Positions 46,622 through 57,028 of a stretch of DNA of 64,000 bases are shown here, one piece after another. Below the pieces are notes generated by a model that saw only the letters and a program-made list of their open reading frames with translations, was not told the DNA's origin and did not search any database. Both the position numbers and the translations under genes were made by a program. The stretch comes from Leptospira fluminis (GTDB taxonomy: Bacteria > Spirochaetota > Leptospiria > Leptospirales > Leptospiraceae), in NCBI RefSeq assembly GCF_004771275.1, contig NZ_RQEV01000012.1:372001-436000 (forward strand), in the 5' to 3' direction. How positions within the stretch are numbered: position 1 is the stretch's first letter; each line of letters opens with the position of its first letter.

Positions 46622-47596
46622 TTGGATGGAACCCCTGTGCTTCTGGAAAGTAAAGAACTTCTATCCGAATTGGAATCCCTCTCCCGTAAAAACGGTTTCC
46701 AGCTCTGCGGGGCGGCCAAGGCGAAAGTTCCGGATTCCGATCGCGAAAATATCCTGGAATGGGTGAATTCCGGCCTGCATGGAAGCATGGATTGGTATCC
46801 TAGGAATATGCAACTTCGCTTGGAATTTTCCGGACTCGGGTTCCGTCCGGAATCCGTGCTGGTCTTTGCTTCCTTGTATTCCGATTCCGAATATGAATCG
46901 ATTTTAGGAGACTCCCCGTTCCGATTCTCTCGCTATGCTGTCGGCGAAGATTATCATACCGTCTTGAGACGAAACGCAAAGGAGATCTTGGACTTTCTGC
47001 GACGGTCCTTTCCCAACCGTTCTTTTCGACAGGGGGTGGATTCCCTCCCGGTTCCGGAAAAAGTCCTAGCCCGAGAGGCCGGGATAGGGTGGATCGGAAA
47101 GAATACGAATCTGATCAACGAGGAGATCGGCTCTTTCTTTTTTCTAACTGTGGTATTGACCGATCTTCCGTTACGAATCGCCTCTCTTCCAGCCAAGGAC
47201 CGTTGCGGTACCTGCGACGCTTGCCTCAGGGCCTGTCCTACCGGAGCCTTGGAGTCTTACAAAATAGACGCGCGCAAATGCATCTCTTATAAAACCATAG
47301 AGGATAGGTCCCCGTCGGTCGGAGGATTACACGGTTGGGTCTACGGTTGCGATATTTGCCAAGAGGTCTGTCCTTGGAATAAGGTAAAGGCTAGAAAGAA
47401 AGGAGTGGAAACCGAGTTGCCGGAATTCAAGGTTCGTGATTTTTTCCGGAACAAAATCGAATCCTTGGAAACGATCTCGGAACAGGAATTCGATTCCCTG
47501 TTTCGGGATAGTTCCGTAAATAGGATTTCCTACTCCCAGTTCCGGAGAAATTGGAAGACCATTCGGTTCGAATCATTTCGTGGCGATTCCGGTTGA
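46622..47596 (+). CDS. queG: Epoxyqueuosine reductase
   Basis: QueG is a cobalamin and [4Fe-4S] enzyme that reduces epoxyqueuosine to queuosine in tRNA wobble positions. The 324 residues contain GLHGSMDWYPRNMQLRLEF near residue 55 and REAGIGWIGKNTNLI near 150. The two cluster motifs are CGTCDACLRACP (Cys 195, 198, 201, 205) and CDICQEVCP (Cys 243, 246, 250). TTG 46622 has no clear ribosome site; GTG 46637 is another option. It is followed 70 bases later by mutY. Confidence 0.93.
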   Translation: MDGTPVLLESKELLSELESLSRKNGFQLCGAAKAKVPDSDRENILEWVNSGLHGSMDWYPRNMQLRLEFSGLGFRPESVLVFASLYSDSEYESILGDSPFRFSRYAVGEDYHTVLRRNAKEILDFLRRSFPNRSFRQGVDSLPVPEKVLAREAGIGWIGKNTNLINEEIGSFFFLTVVLTDLPLRIASLPAKDRCGTCDACLRACPTGALESYKIDARKCISYKTIEDRSPSVGGLHGWVYGCDICQEVCPWNKVKARKKGVETELPEFKVRDFFRNKIESLETISEQEFDSLFRDSSVNRISYSQFRRNWKTIRFESFRGDSG

Positions 47597-47666
47597 TTCG
47601 AATCCGGGAAATTCCTTAAAAAACTCCTTTTCCTGGGTTCCCTGAAACTTCCAATGGGAGGAAATC

Positions 47667-48839
47667 ATGGAGACTTCCACCTTCGATCCTACCCGTGGAG
47701 AAATCGGCGACCTAGATTCGATCCGACGGTCCGGGAAAAAACTAAGGGATTGGTTTTTGCGGGAAAAAAGGGATCTACCCTTTCGTAGGAACCGCACTCC
47801 GTATTCTACTTGGGTCAGCGAAGTCATGTTGCAGCAAACCAGGGTGGCGGCCATGATTCCGATCTATGAAACGTTCTTACAACGTTTTCCGACTCCTTCC
47901 GATTTGGCTCACGCGGAGGAAGAGGAAGTCCTGCAATATTGGAAAGGGCTAGGGTATTATTCTCGCGCAAAGAATCTACAAAAAGGAATGCGGAAGCTGG
48001 TCCAGGAATTCGATGGAGTTTTTCCGCGCTCTTTGGATTCCGCTCTTTCTCTTCCGGGAATCGGGCCGTACACCGCTAGAGCTGTCTTATCCATCTCCTA
48101 CGATCTTCCCTTCGCCGTTTTGGACGGGAACGCCAAGAGGGTCCTTTCCAGATTCTTCCTCTTTCGGGGAAATATTTCCAAATCGGATTCCGTACTTCAG
48201 GAGATTGCGGACCGGTTTTTAGACGAGAGGCATGCAGGAGAACATAATGAAGCCGTAATGGAGTTGGGAGCGAGAATCTGTCTTCCTGCCCGACCTTTAT
48301 GCGCCCAATGTCCTCTATCGCGGGATTGTCTTGCCGTCCGAGAGGGAGTCCAAAACGAAATACCCGTTCTGGAAAAGAAAATTCGGGAAATTCCCCTAGG
48401 AATACGATTTTTAATCGTACGGTCTCCGGAAGGGATTTTACTCTTACGCTATCTTAAACGGAGGTTTTTCAAGACGATCTTTTCCCTACCTTTCGATTGG
48501 GAAGGAGATTCTCCGTACGATTCCGATCCGATCGTCGATCTGGGAATCGAATTTTCGAATACCGGTTCCGTCTTTAAACATTCGATCACTCATCATAAGA
48601 TTCTCGGTTCGATCTGGGAATCCGTGATCGATTCCGAAGAGGCGCGACGGGTAGAGGATCGATTGCGCGAAAAAAAGGAATTCGGCTTGGAATGGAAATG
48701 GTGTAGCTGGGCGGATTTGGAAAACGGATTTCCTTCCTCCATTGCGAAAAAAATTCGAAGGGAGTTGTCCGTTTCAGAAAGGGAACTTCCCGGAATCTTG
48801 CGAGGAAAAAATCCATCCGAAAATAGGAGAGCGGAATGA
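47667..48839 (+). CDS. mutY: A/G-specific adenine glycosylase MutY
   Basis: Excises adenine opposite 8-oxoguanine. In 390 residues it shows VSEVMLQQTRVAAMIPIYE and the helix-hairpin-helix LPGIGPYTARAVLSI. The catalytic Asp lies in AVLDGNAKRVLSR. The [4Fe-4S] motif C-x6-C-x2-C-x5-C is at Cys 205, 212, 215 and 221. The C-terminal part (ILLLRYLKRRFFKTIFSLPF) is the NUDIX-like domain that recognises 8-oxoG. The ATG has GGGAGG five bases upstream. It overlaps the next gene by ATGA. Confidence 0.95.
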   Translation: METSTFDPTRGEIGDLDSIRRSGKKLRDWFLREKRDLPFRRNRTPYSTWVSEVMLQQTRVAAMIPIYETFLQRFPTPSDLAHAEEEEVLQYWKGLGYYSRAKNLQKGMRKLVQEFDGVFPRSLDSALSLPGIGPYTARAVLSISYDLPFAVLDGNAKRVLSRFFLFRGNISKSDSVLQEIADRFLDERHAGEHNEAVMELGARICLPARPLCAQCPLSRDCLAVREGVQNEIPVLEKKIREIPLGIRFLIVRSPEGILLLRYLKRRFFKTIFSLPFDWEGDSPYDSDPIVDLGIEFSNTGSVFKHSITHHKILGSIWESVIDSEEARRVEDRLREKKEFGLEWKWCSWADLENGFPSSIAKKIRRELSVSERELPGILRGKNPSENRRAE

Positions 48840-50614
48840 GCCTGAGGTCTACCTCCGATTTTTTGCGTGAGCTGTCACGACAAGGAGAGTTGCTGGAAAT
48901 CACGGATCCGGTGGATCCTATCCTGGAAATCGCGGAAATACAGAGAAGGGTGGTCGCTCGAAGAGGACCTGCATTATTATTCCGTAATGTAATCGGTTCT
49001 AAAATTCCAGTCGCCACGAATTTGTACGGATCCTCCAAGAGGATTCGTATCGCATTCGGCGAAAACCCCGAAAAATTCGTAGCGAGAATCGCCCATACCG
49101 CCAAGCACTTAATGCCACCCACTTTCGGAAAGGTTTGGGAGGCGAGATCTCTGGCTTGGGCCGCCTTAAAAATCGGTCTGCGTAGGGTCTCCGATCCGCC
49201 GGTACTCGAAGCCGAGGAGACCTCTCTGGAAAGCCTTCCCGCAATCCAGTCCTGGCCGAAAGACGCGGGACGCTTCATTACCTTACCGCTGGTCTATACG
49301 GAAAGTCCGAATACGGGAAAAGGGAATTTGGGGATGTATCGCATCCAATTTCACGGCCCCAAGCTGACAGGCATGCATATCCAAATCCACCGGGGAGGAG
49401 GATTTCATTATTTCGAAGCGGAGCAGAGAGGACAGGCATTGTCGGCTCATATTTATGTCGGAGGTCCGCCGGCTCTGACGATCGCGGCCGTGGCGCCCTT
49501 GCCCGAGGAGATCAGCGAATTTTTGCTGGCTTCCTTATTATTGGGAGAACGGTTAAGAATTTCCAGAAAAAGGGAGATCAGCCCTTTGCCCATCGTTTCC
49601 GACGCTGATTTTGCTTTGATCGGAAAGATTCCTCCGAAGGTCCGAAAGCCGGAAGGTCCTTTCGGGGATCATTACGGATATTACGCGTTGAAACACGACT
49701 ATCCCGTTTTTGAAGTGGAGCGGATCTTTCGGAGAAAAAATGCGGTTTGGCCGGCAACTGTCGTAGGCCGGCCTCCTCAGGAAGACCATTGGATCGCTGA
49801 ATATTTACAGGATTTACTTTCTCCGCTTTTTCCGATCGTTATGCCCCAGGTAAAAGGGGTTTGGGCATACGAAGAATCCGGAGTGCATTCTCTCGCTGCG
49901 GCAATCGTTCAGGAAAGGTACGAAAAGGAAGCCTTTATGGGCGCCTTACGGATTTTAGGGGAAGGTCAGCTTTCCCTCACGAAAGTACTTCTGGTGACGG
50001 ACAAGGACGTACCGCTGAAGGATTTTAAAAAAGTCTTTTCCACAGTGTTGGAAGGATTCCGTCCGGAAACGGATCTGCATATCTTCTCCAACATATCGCA
50101 GGACACCTTGGACTACACAGGACCGGAAGTGAATCGCGGAAGCAAAGCGGTTTTGTTGGGAGTAGGCCGAAATCAAAAGGTGTTGAAGTCCAAGATCGGT
50201 GTCGGTTTTAAAAGTTCCAAATTTAAAAATCCGAAAGTGTACTGTCCTGGGGCATTGGTGGTTTCGGGGGCCGCGTACAAGAGAGGGGACAAGTTGCCGG
50301 AGTTATTATTGAAAGAGGAGGCGATCCGCGGATTCGCTTTCGTGTTTCTTGTGGACAGCTCCGAGGAGGCTGTGGCTTCGGATCACGATTTTATTTGGAA
50401 CGTCTTCACTCGATTCGAACCCGCCGGAGATATCTACGGAAAGCGGGAAGTCGTTCGCAACCATCTTTCTTTTTCCGGTCCCATCGTCGTCGATGCGCGA
50501 ATGAAGGATTGGTATCCCGAAGTCTTACAACCCGATCTCGGTATCGCCAAGCGAGTGGAGAATAGATTTGGTAGACTTCTACGTTCGTTAGAATCCAATG
50601 GAACCTATGTCTAA
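48836..50614 (+). CDS. UbiD-family decarboxylase, probably menaquinone-pathway
   Basis: A 592-residue UbiD-type decarboxylase, which uses prenylated FMN. It opens with LRSTSDFLRELSRQGELLEI. Family blocks are NTGKGNLGMYRIQFHGPKLT, then MHIQIHRGGGFHYFEAEQRG, then VRKPEGPFGDHYGYYALKHD. The length and second half resemble the long form linked to menaquinone or futalosine pathways (MqnL/MqnP type) better than UbiD of ubiquinone synthesis. That choice is an inference. No UbiX or other menaquinone gene is adjacent. Its start overlaps the mutY stop. Confidence 0.87.
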   Translation: MSLRSTSDFLRELSRQGELLEITDPVDPILEIAEIQRRVVARRGPALLFRNVIGSKIPVATNLYGSSKRIRIAFGENPEKFVARIAHTAKHLMPPTFGKVWEARSLAWAALKIGLRRVSDPPVLEAEETSLESLPAIQSWPKDAGRFITLPLVYTESPNTGKGNLGMYRIQFHGPKLTGMHIQIHRGGGFHYFEAEQRGQALSAHIYVGGPPALTIAAVAPLPEEISEFLLASLLLGERLRISRKREISPLPIVSDADFALIGKIPPKVRKPEGPFGDHYGYYALKHDYPVFEVERIFRRKNAVWPATVVGRPPQEDHWIAEYLQDLLSPLFPIVMPQVKGVWAYEESGVHSLAAAIVQERYEKEAFMGALRILGEGQLSLTKVLLVTDKDVPLKDFKKVFSTVLEGFRPETDLHIFSNISQDTLDYTGPEVNRGSKAVLLGVGRNQKVLKSKIGVGFKSSKFKNPKVYCPGALVVSGAAYKRGDKLPELLLKEEAIRGFAFVFLVDSSEEAVASDHDFIWNVFTRFEPAGDIYGKREVVRNHLSFSGPIVVDARMKDWYPEVLQPDLGIAKRVENRFGRLLRSLESNGTYV

Positions 50615-51575
50615 GATTCGAGTCATTGTCACCGGCGGAGCGGGATTGATCGGAAGTAACCTGGTCCGATTATTGAACGAGAGAGGAGTGGACAATATAC
50701 TGGTCGTGGATCATCTCGGAGATTCCGTAAAATGGAAAAACCTTCGAGACCTTTCCTACGAGGATTATTTGGAAAAAGACGTTTTTCTGAAGAAAGTGGA
50801 AGCCGGCCAATTTCCGAAAGGCTTTACTCATGTGTTCCATCTCGGGGCCTGCTCATCGACTACGGAATCCGACGCGTCTTATCTGATCCGAAATAATTTC
50901 GAATATACCAAAGTTTTGGCGGAAGCCTGTCTCGCACATAGCGTCCGGTTTTTATACGCATCCTCGGCCGCTACCTACGGAGATGGAAAATACGGTTATA
51001 ACGACCGGGCTTCGATCGAGGAATTGAGACCGCTGAATATGTACGGTTACTCGAAGCATATGTTCGATTTATACGCGCAAAAGAAGAAATTTCTGTCGAA
51101 AATCACCGGTGTAAAGTATTTCAACGTATTCGGTTTCGGTGAAGGACATAAGGGAGATATGAGATCCGTGGTCCTGAAGGGATACGAGCAGATCCTTTCA
51201 GAGGGAAAGATTCGACTTTTCAAATCCTATAGGCCTGACTATGCCGACGGGGAACAAAAACGGGATTTTCTTTACGTAAAGGATGCGGCCAAAATAACGA
51301 TTCATCTGATTTTTGGAGACCATTTCGGTCTGTACAACGTAGGGAGAGGAATCGCGGAAACTTGGGTGGATCTGGCCAATTCCCTGTTTGCGGCTTTGGA
51401 TCGGACCCCGAAAATCGAATTCATAGACATGCCGGAAAGCTTAAAGGCAAAGTATCAGTATTTTACGAAATCGGAATCTTCTAAACTGATGGAAACAGGT
51501 TATGCGGAAGGTTTTACGGATTTAAAGACGGCTATCTATGATTATGTGCAGTTGTTAAGATCGGAAGGAGAATAA
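50607..51575 (+). CDS. hldD: ADP-L-glycero-D-manno-heptose 6-epimerase
   Basis: Converts ADP-D,D-heptose to ADP-L,D-heptose for lipopolysaccharide core. The extended SDR shows IVTGGAGLIGSNLVRLLNER and the acidic NAD-pocket VVDHLGDSVKWKNLRDL. The catalytic YxxxK lies in MYGYSKHMFDLYA and the Ser/Thr in YASSAATYGDGKYGYND. HldD-specific text includes HLGACSSTTESDASYLIRNN. Two in-frame ATGs exist (50598 and 50607); the second begins MSKIRVIVTGG, more usual for the family. The 5' end overlaps ubiD by 8-17 bases. Confidence 0.92.
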   Translation: MSKIRVIVTGGAGLIGSNLVRLLNERGVDNILVVDHLGDSVKWKNLRDLSYEDYLEKDVFLKKVEAGQFPKGFTHVFHLGACSSTTESDASYLIRNNFEYTKVLAEACLAHSVRFLYASSAATYGDGKYGYNDRASIEELRPLNMYGYSKHMFDLYAQKKKFLSKITGVKYFNVFGFGEGHKGDMRSVVLKGYEQILSEGKIRLFKSYRPDYADGEQKRDFLYVKDAAKITIHLIFGDHFGLYNVGRGIAETWVDLANSLFAALDRTPKIEFIDMPESLKAKYQYFTKSESSKLMETGYAEGFTDLKTAIYDYVQLLRSEGE

Positions 51576-51600
51576 GAGGGGACCGCCGCCAGCCCCCTCT
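51575..51600. other. Hairpin between convergent hldD and ArsR-type genes
   Basis: AGAGGGG and CCCCTCT form a 7-base stem with a 12-base GC-rich loop, placed in the 38 bases between the two convergent stops. No U-tract follows on either strand. It may act as a weak bidirectional transcript end. Confidence 0.4.
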
Positions 51601-51613
51601 CGGCTCGAAGAGA

Positions 51614-51916
51614 TTACTTGGAGAAAATCTGGAGTAAAGACTTCGCGAAGCTCTTGAATTTTTGATCCTTAATGGAATAGAAGACTTGGTTTGATACCTT
51701 CTTGCTTCCTAAGTATCCCGCTTCTTTCATTTTGCTTAAGTGTTGAGAAGCTGCCGACTGGCTGATTCCCAGCGCGTCGACTAGCTCTCCTACGCTATGT
51801 TCTTTTTTCGATAAATACAATAGAATTTTCAATCTATCGGGATGGGCTACGGCTTTCAAACCGCGGATGGTCGAGTCCAGGTGGGCTTTCTTGATTTCTA
51901 ACTTTTGGGCTGCCAT
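51614..51916 (-). CDS. ArsR-family winged-helix transcriptional regulator
   Basis: A 100-residue HTH protein. The wing-helix segment is AHPDRLKILLYLSKKEHSVG, the recognition helix ISQSAASQHLSKMKEAGYL, and the wing KKVSNQVFYSIKD. There is no Cys or obvious metal-binding motif, so it is not a classical arsenic or metal sensor. It may respond to a redox or small-molecule cue, or act constitutively. The 355 bases upstream to fabG hold two ATTCGAAT palindromes that could be its operators. Confidence 0.9.
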   Translation of the reverse strand: MAAQKLEIKKAHLDSTIRGLKAVAHPDRLKILLYLSKKEHSVGELVDALGISQSAASQHLSKMKEAGYLGSKKVSNQVFYSIKDQKFKSFAKSLLQIFSK

Positions 51917-52271
51917 TTTTTTTCCTTCTATTACGTTTGATCCATCATAATCGATACTCGCATTTTTTCAAGGATTTCCGGTCTTAGGAGGCTTTTTTTG
52001 TCCTTATGTCCAATTGTGAAAATTATGATATTTTTATGGAATTACGTGGTTAAAATTTTACATTAATATTCTATTCGAATGTACTCCTCGAAAAAATTCG
52101 AATATTATGGAATTATATATACCTTATGAATGATTTTCAGAAGTCCGAAGCTCATGTTTCGGATATCGTAGCCGTTCCTCCGTATAAAATTAGTATATTC
52201 TGAAGAGATAAGTAAGTTTGGAGAGGGGGACGGGCCGGCTTTCATTTCCGGCCGTCCTCCGTTAGGTGGGT
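51917..52271. other. AT-rich intergenic region upstream of the ArsR gene
   Basis: No credible gene. The region is markedly more AT-rich than its surroundings. Two copies of the 8-base palindrome ATTCGAAT sit at 52073-52080 and 52096-52103, 23 bases apart, about 160-190 bases upstream of the ArsR start. A 25-codon open frame on the + strand (52126-52203) has neither a ribosome site nor a known match. The 3' part (52225-52260) forms the hairpin described separately. Confidence 0.6.
52225..52260. terminator. GC-rich hairpin downstream of the fabG-like gene
   Basis: Opposed arms GGGGGACGGGCCGG and CCGGCCGTCCTCC pair over about 13 bases with one bulged G and one G-U, around a 9-base loop. It starts 12 bases beyond the stop of the minus-strand reductase gene. 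There is no U-tract, so it is a possible rho-independent-like end or RNA 3' stabiliser. Confidence 0.5.
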
Positions 52272-53025
52272 TTAGATTTTAACGCCGCCGGAAATTTCTA
52301 GGACGACTCCGTCCACAAGTTCGTTCCTGGCGATAAAGGCGGCCGTTTCGGCGATTTCCTCGGGTTTGCCCAATCTTCCGATCGGAATCTGAGCTTCCCA
52401 TTTTTTTAACGCTTCCGGATTCATGTCCTTCATTACCATTTCGGTGGCTATGAAGCCCGGTGCGATACCCGCCACTCTGATTCCGAAGCGGCTTAATTCG
52501 CGGGCCCATAATTTCGTCATGGCAGCCACTCCCGCTTTTGCGGCGGAATAATTCGTTTGGCCCGGATTTCCGTGCATTGCTACGGAAGAGATCGGAATGA
52601 TCACTCCTTTGGATCCGGAGTCAATCATCTGAGCTGCTGCCTCTCTTCCAGTCAAAAAGACGCCCGTTAGATTCACATCGATAACGGATTGCCAGTTGGC
52701 AAGGGAAAGTTTAGAAGCGACCTTGCCGGTTTGCTTGTCCACTTTTACTAAGAGACCGTCACGTAGGATTCCCGCGTTCAAAACGGCTATGTCCAGACTA
52801 CCGAACGTGGAGACAGCTTTTTGCATCAAAGCCTCGGCATCCGCCTCTTTAGATACGTCAGTCTTGACGGCAATTGCCTTGGCTCCGAGGGAAACGATGT
52901 CTTTTAGGGCTTCCGCCAATTTCTCCTCCGAGATGTCGGATAGGACGATATTGGCTCCCAATTTCGCAAAATGTTCGGCCATGGCTTTGCCTAAGCCTCC
53001 GGCCGAGCCGGTGATGACGGCCGTC

Positions 53026-53042
<17 letters not shown>
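52272..53042 (-). CDS. FabG-like short-chain dehydrogenase/reductase
   Basis: A 256-residue classical SDR. It shows the cofactor motif [11 protein letters not shown], then [15 protein letters not shown], the catalytic Ser in PISSVAMHG and [13 protein letters not shown] with Tyr and Lys. The length and the [13 protein letters not shown]-terminus fit 3-oxoacyl-ACP reductases, but a different ketone substrate is possible. It starts at TTG with AAGGA eleven bases upstream, inside the end of the GHKL gene. The two are probably co-transcribed. Confidence 0.9.
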
Positions 53043-53730
<688 letters not shown>

Positions 53731-54033
53731 GCTCGTCCTTCAGGGCGGGGAGGATCAGGGCCCAGTCTTCCGGTTTCCCGGATTCATGCAATCAAAAATC
53801 CTGCTTTCGCCATTCTAGAAAATTCTCTTAGAAAATTTCTTTTTCTAAAGTAGGGGGTAAAGGGAGTCGATCTCTCCGGAATCCGTTTTTGGCATCTTAC
53901 GGTTTTTCAAATAGAAGGATTCCATTCCCGAGTCGCGTGGATTAGGGAAAAATTTTATACTATACAAAAAAATAGTTGAAAAAATCGATAAGCATATACC
54001 TATGATTACTTATTAATTGAGTAGGTATTCTCT
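53731..54033. other. Intergenic region between divergent GHKL gene and recN
   Basis: 303 bases with no credible gene. The recN-proximal half is AT-rich (around 53950-54020) and should hold the recN promoter, but I cannot place -35 and -10 boxes with confidence. I looked for a TTTG-N5-CAAA Leptospira SOS box and found none. The half nearer the GHKL gene has a purine-rich AAAGTAGGGGGTAAAGGGAG stretch. Confidence 0.5.
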
Positions 54034-55740
54034 ATGTTACAGATGCTTTCGATCCGGGATTTCGCTTTAATAGAATCCGCATATATCGATTTTCGGAACG
54101 GTTTTACCGCGATCACGGGAGAAACGGGTTCCGGTAAGTCTCTTTTGCTGGATGCGATTTCTTCTCTGTTAGGCGGCAAAAGTAGCGCCATGGACATTCG
54201 TACCGGTGCCGAAAAATACGTGCTGGAAGCCGTTTGGGATCTCGGCGGAAATCTTTCCGCTCGGCAATGGTTGGCGGAAAAAGGGATCCTAGTATCCGGT
54301 ACGGAATTGGTTTTGAGGAAGGAGTTTTCTCGGGACGGAAAATCCAAGATTCTAATCAACCATTCCTTGGCGGCGGCTCAAGTTTTGCGAGGATTGGGGG
54401 AATTACTTGCGGAAGTACATAACCAAAACGATCAGATCCTTCTTTTAGATAAGAGTCAGCAGTTGGACATTCTGGATTCCTTCGGGAATTTATATTCCAT
54501 TCGCTCGGAGGTCCGGGAATCGTTTCTGACGTACCGGAGTCTTCGAAAGCGATTAGAAGAATTGGAAGCTAGCCACGGGGATAGAAATCGGAAAAAAGAA
54601 ATCCTACAATACCAAATCGAGGAAATCCAGTCCGCGAATTTGAAGGAGGGAGAAGAGGAAGAATTGAGCAAAGAGGAGAGTCTCTTGTCTCACGGAGAGA
54701 GATTATCGGAAAATCTGGAAATCATTACCGGATTACTTTCGGAAACGGAAGATTCCGTTTTGAGTTCCTTTTCGAGGATTTTGATCGCTGCGGAAAAGAT
54801 GAAGGGAATCCATTCCGATTATGCGGAGCTGGAAGGTGCGTTGAGAGAGGTGTACGTCACTTTGAGGGAGATCAATACGAACGTGCAGGACCAAAAGGAT
54901 GAGATTTATTTTTCTCCGGACAGATTGGCACATGTACAAGGTCGTTTGGATCTGATCCAAAAATTGAAGAAGAAATATGGAGGAAGCGTCCAGGAGGTTT
55001 TGCTTTCCAAACGAAACGCGGAAAATGAGTTGGAGGCCCTCGCTCAGAACATGGAATCCAAAGAGTCCCTAGAGAGAGAAAAGAAAAAAGCCACGGAAAA
55101 ATTAGCCCAATTGTGTATGCAGCTTTCTAAAGCAAGAAGGGAATCTTTAGGTAGGTTCGAGCCTAGGTTAAAATCCGAATTGGAAGCATTGGGAATGCCC
55201 GGAGCCGGAATCCAGGTCGTGCTTCGATGGGAATCGAGTGTGGAAGGAGAAGTGGAATCCCAGGGAAAATCCTATTTAGTCAACGAGAGTGGACTGGACC
55301 AGGCCGAATTCTACTTTAGTCCGAATCCGGGAGAGAAGCCTCGGCCTTTACGCAAAATCGCCTCCGGGGGAGAGATGTCTCGGGTTATGCTGGCGATCAA
55401 AAGCGTATTAGGATCTAATTATGATGGAAAAGTTTTGGTTTTCGACGAGGTGGATTCCGGTTTGGGCGGAGAAATCGCTATGGATGTGGCGAAAAAATTG
55501 CGCACTTTGTCAAAGACTCATCAGATCCTTCTCGTTACTCATTTGCAACAAATCGCCGCTGCCGCCGATCACCACTTAAAGGTAAGCAAGAGGATCACGG
55601 ATGGCAGGACTTTGTCGGAAGCGGAATTTTTGGGGATGGAGGAAAGAACCTTGGAACTTGCTCGGATGATTTCGGGTCAGAATGTTTCGCGGGGAGCCCT
55701 TGACCATGCAAAAGAGTTGCTCAAAAAGAAAGCGGTTTAA
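54034..55740 (+). CDS. recN: DNA repair protein RecN
   Basis: RecN is an SMC-like ATPase for double-strand break repair. The 568 residues start at ATG 54034 with GTAGG eight bases upstream. The Walker A is [14 protein letters not shown] at residues 29-36 and beyond, followed by [21 protein letters not shown] coiled coil spans residues about 160-370. The ABC signature is [16 protein letters not shown] and the Walker [17 protein letters not shown], then [18 protein letters not shown]. Length and motif order are standard. Confidence 0.96.
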   Translation: MLQMLSIRDFALIESAYIDFRNGFTAITGETGSGKSLLLDAISSLLGGKSSAMDIRTGAEKYVLEAVWDLGGNLSARQWLAEKGILVSGTELVLRKEFSRDGKSKILINHSLAAAQVLRGLGELLAEVHNQNDQILLLDKSQQLDILDSFGNLYSIRSEVRESFLTYRSLRKRLEELEASHGDRNRKKEILQYQIEEIQSANLKEGEEEELSKEESLLSHGERLSENLEIITGLLSETEDSVLSSFSRILIAAEKMKGIHSDYAELEGALREVYVTLREINTNVQDQKDEIYFSPDRLAHVQGRLDLIQKLKKKYGGSVQEVLLSKRNAENELEALAQNMESKESLEREKKKATEKLAQLCMQLSKARRESLGRFEPRLKSELEALGMPGAGIQVVLRWESSVEGEVESQGKSYLVNESGLDQAEFYFSPNPGEKPRPLRKIASGGEMSRVMLAIKSVLGSNYDGKVLVFDEVDSGLGGEIAMDVAKKLRTLSKTHQILLVTHLQQIAAAADHHLKVSKRITDGRTLSEAEFLGMEERTLELARMISGQNVSRGALDHAKELLKKKAV

Positions 55741-55866
55741 TTGAACCGTTTCCTAATGATTGGATACCGGGGGGTTCTCTGGTAAAAAGGAAGCATTCCT
55801 TCTAAAAATCGTTTGGCAGCAACAGCCGAGTCAGAAACCCTACTCCCTGGAGAAGCTTGACCGACA

Positions 55867-56472
55867 ATGATTCTTGCCAAAACCGATTCTCTGGTATCCA
55901 TTATTCCACCAGAAACGATCCCAATTTTGATTTTACTTGTGTCTATCATCGGGTTCACTATTATTATAGAAAGATTGATCTTTTTTTCACGTTGGAAGGC
56001 CCTTTCTCCTGATGAATGGAGAAGAGTAAAAGATCTACTGACAGAAAAGAATTACGATTCCGCATCCGATTTGCTTCGCAGTCTAAGCCAAGGTCCTTCT
56101 TCTCAAGTCATCCAGGCGGCTATTGCCCAGTTTAAGCGGAAAACTTCCTCCGTAGAGGATGAAATTCTAAGCCAGGGATTGAGCCAGATCCAGCGTATGG
56201 ATAAATTTCTCTCCGCCTTGGCAACCATTGCAACCATCGCTCCTTTGCTGGGGGTTCTAGGTACCGTAGTCGGAATCATTCGTTCCTTTGCGGAAGGATC
56301 CGGAACCAAAGGTGCCGAGGTAGGGATCAGCGAGGCGTTGATTACTACCGCAATGGGATTGGCCGTGGCTATTCCCGCTTATATTTTCAATAACTTCTTC
56401 CAGAAAAGAAAAGATGACGCAATCTCCGAAATGGAGACTCTTTCCGAGCAGGCGCTTAGGTACCTGAAGTAA
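55867..56472 (+). CDS. ExbB/TolQ/MotA-type proton channel protein
   Basis: A 201-residue inner-membrane protein with three membrane segments. Family hallmarks are [20 protein letters not shown] and [20 protein letters not shown] with the conserved Pro and Thr. [20 protein letters not shown] follows. It forms the proton-motive-force-driven pentamer that energises outer-membrane processes through ExbD. The exbD-like gene starts two bases downstream. No tonB, tolA or pal gene is in the window, so ExbB and TolQ roles cannot be told apart. Confidence 0.93.
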   Translation: MILAKTDSLVSIIPPETIPILILLVSIIGFTIIIERLIFFSRWKALSPDEWRRVKDLLTEKNYDSASDLLRSLSQGPSSQVIQAAIAQFKRKTSSVEDEILSQGLSQIQRMDKFLSALATIATIAPLLGVLGTVVGIIRSFAEGSGTKGAEVGISEALITTAMGLAVAIPAYIFNNFFQKRKDDAISEMETLSEQALRYLK

Positions 56473-56474
56473 CG

Positions 56475-56930
56475 ATGCGATTCAAAAAGTGGAGAAGTCA
56501 AAACGGCGCCTATAGACCGGGGCAGATCGAGCTTGCCCCGATGATCGACGTTATCTGCTTTATCGTTATTTATTTTCTTATGAACGCCACCCTGGAAAAA
56601 TCTACCGTGATCAAAATCGAATTACCTAGATCCTCCAGTACCGCTCAGGAAAAGAAAAAAGACGAATTAGTGATTACGATCAATAAGGACGGCAAAATTT
56701 TTCTAGATAAGGACACGGAACCGGTTCCTCTTGAAAAATTGACCGACAAGATCAAAGTTTTTATGGGTCCCGAGGATAAGGACAAAAAGGAACAAAATAA
56801 AAATAGAGTGATCATCCGCGGTGACGGCGGCGCGAATTACCAGACGGTCGTCAAGGTAATCGACAAGGTGAATGAAGCTGGAGTGACCAGATTCAATCTC
56901 GCTATGGTACGTCAACCCGGAGGAAAATAA
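56475..56930 (+). CDS. ExbD/TolR-type biopolymer transport protein
   Basis: The 151-residue partner of the ExbB-like protein. The single membrane helix carries the essential Asp25 in [17 protein letters not shown]. The periplasmic domain includes [19 protein letters not shown] and [20 protein letters not shown]. It converts proton flow into mechanical work with ExbB and should act with a TonB or TolA partner elsewhere. The two-base gap shows co-translation. Confidence 0.94.
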   Translation: MRFKKWRSQNGAYRPGQIELAPMIDVICFIVIYFLMNATLEKSTVIKIELPRSSSTAQEKKKDELVITINKDGKIFLDKDTEPVPLEKLTDKIKVFMGPEDKDKKEQNKNRVIIRGDGGANYQTVVKVIDKVNEAGVTRFNLAMVRQPGGK

Positions 56931-57028
56931 GAGAACTGGAAATCGGAGCGACTCAACTCCCGGCATAGGGGGTGTTTCCTTTATTTTGGAGGAATTTGGA
57001 ACCTAACTGTAAAGGTTGATTAAGCGAC

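Noticed and set aside
53731..54033. LexA/SOS box before recN
   Set aside because: No TTTG-N5-CAAA-like site could be found in the region.
55785..55805. AAGGAA-GCA-TTCCTT hairpin after recN read as a terminator
   Set aside because: The T-run lies on the minus strand, where no gene ends. On the + strand the stem is short and followed by CTAAAA.
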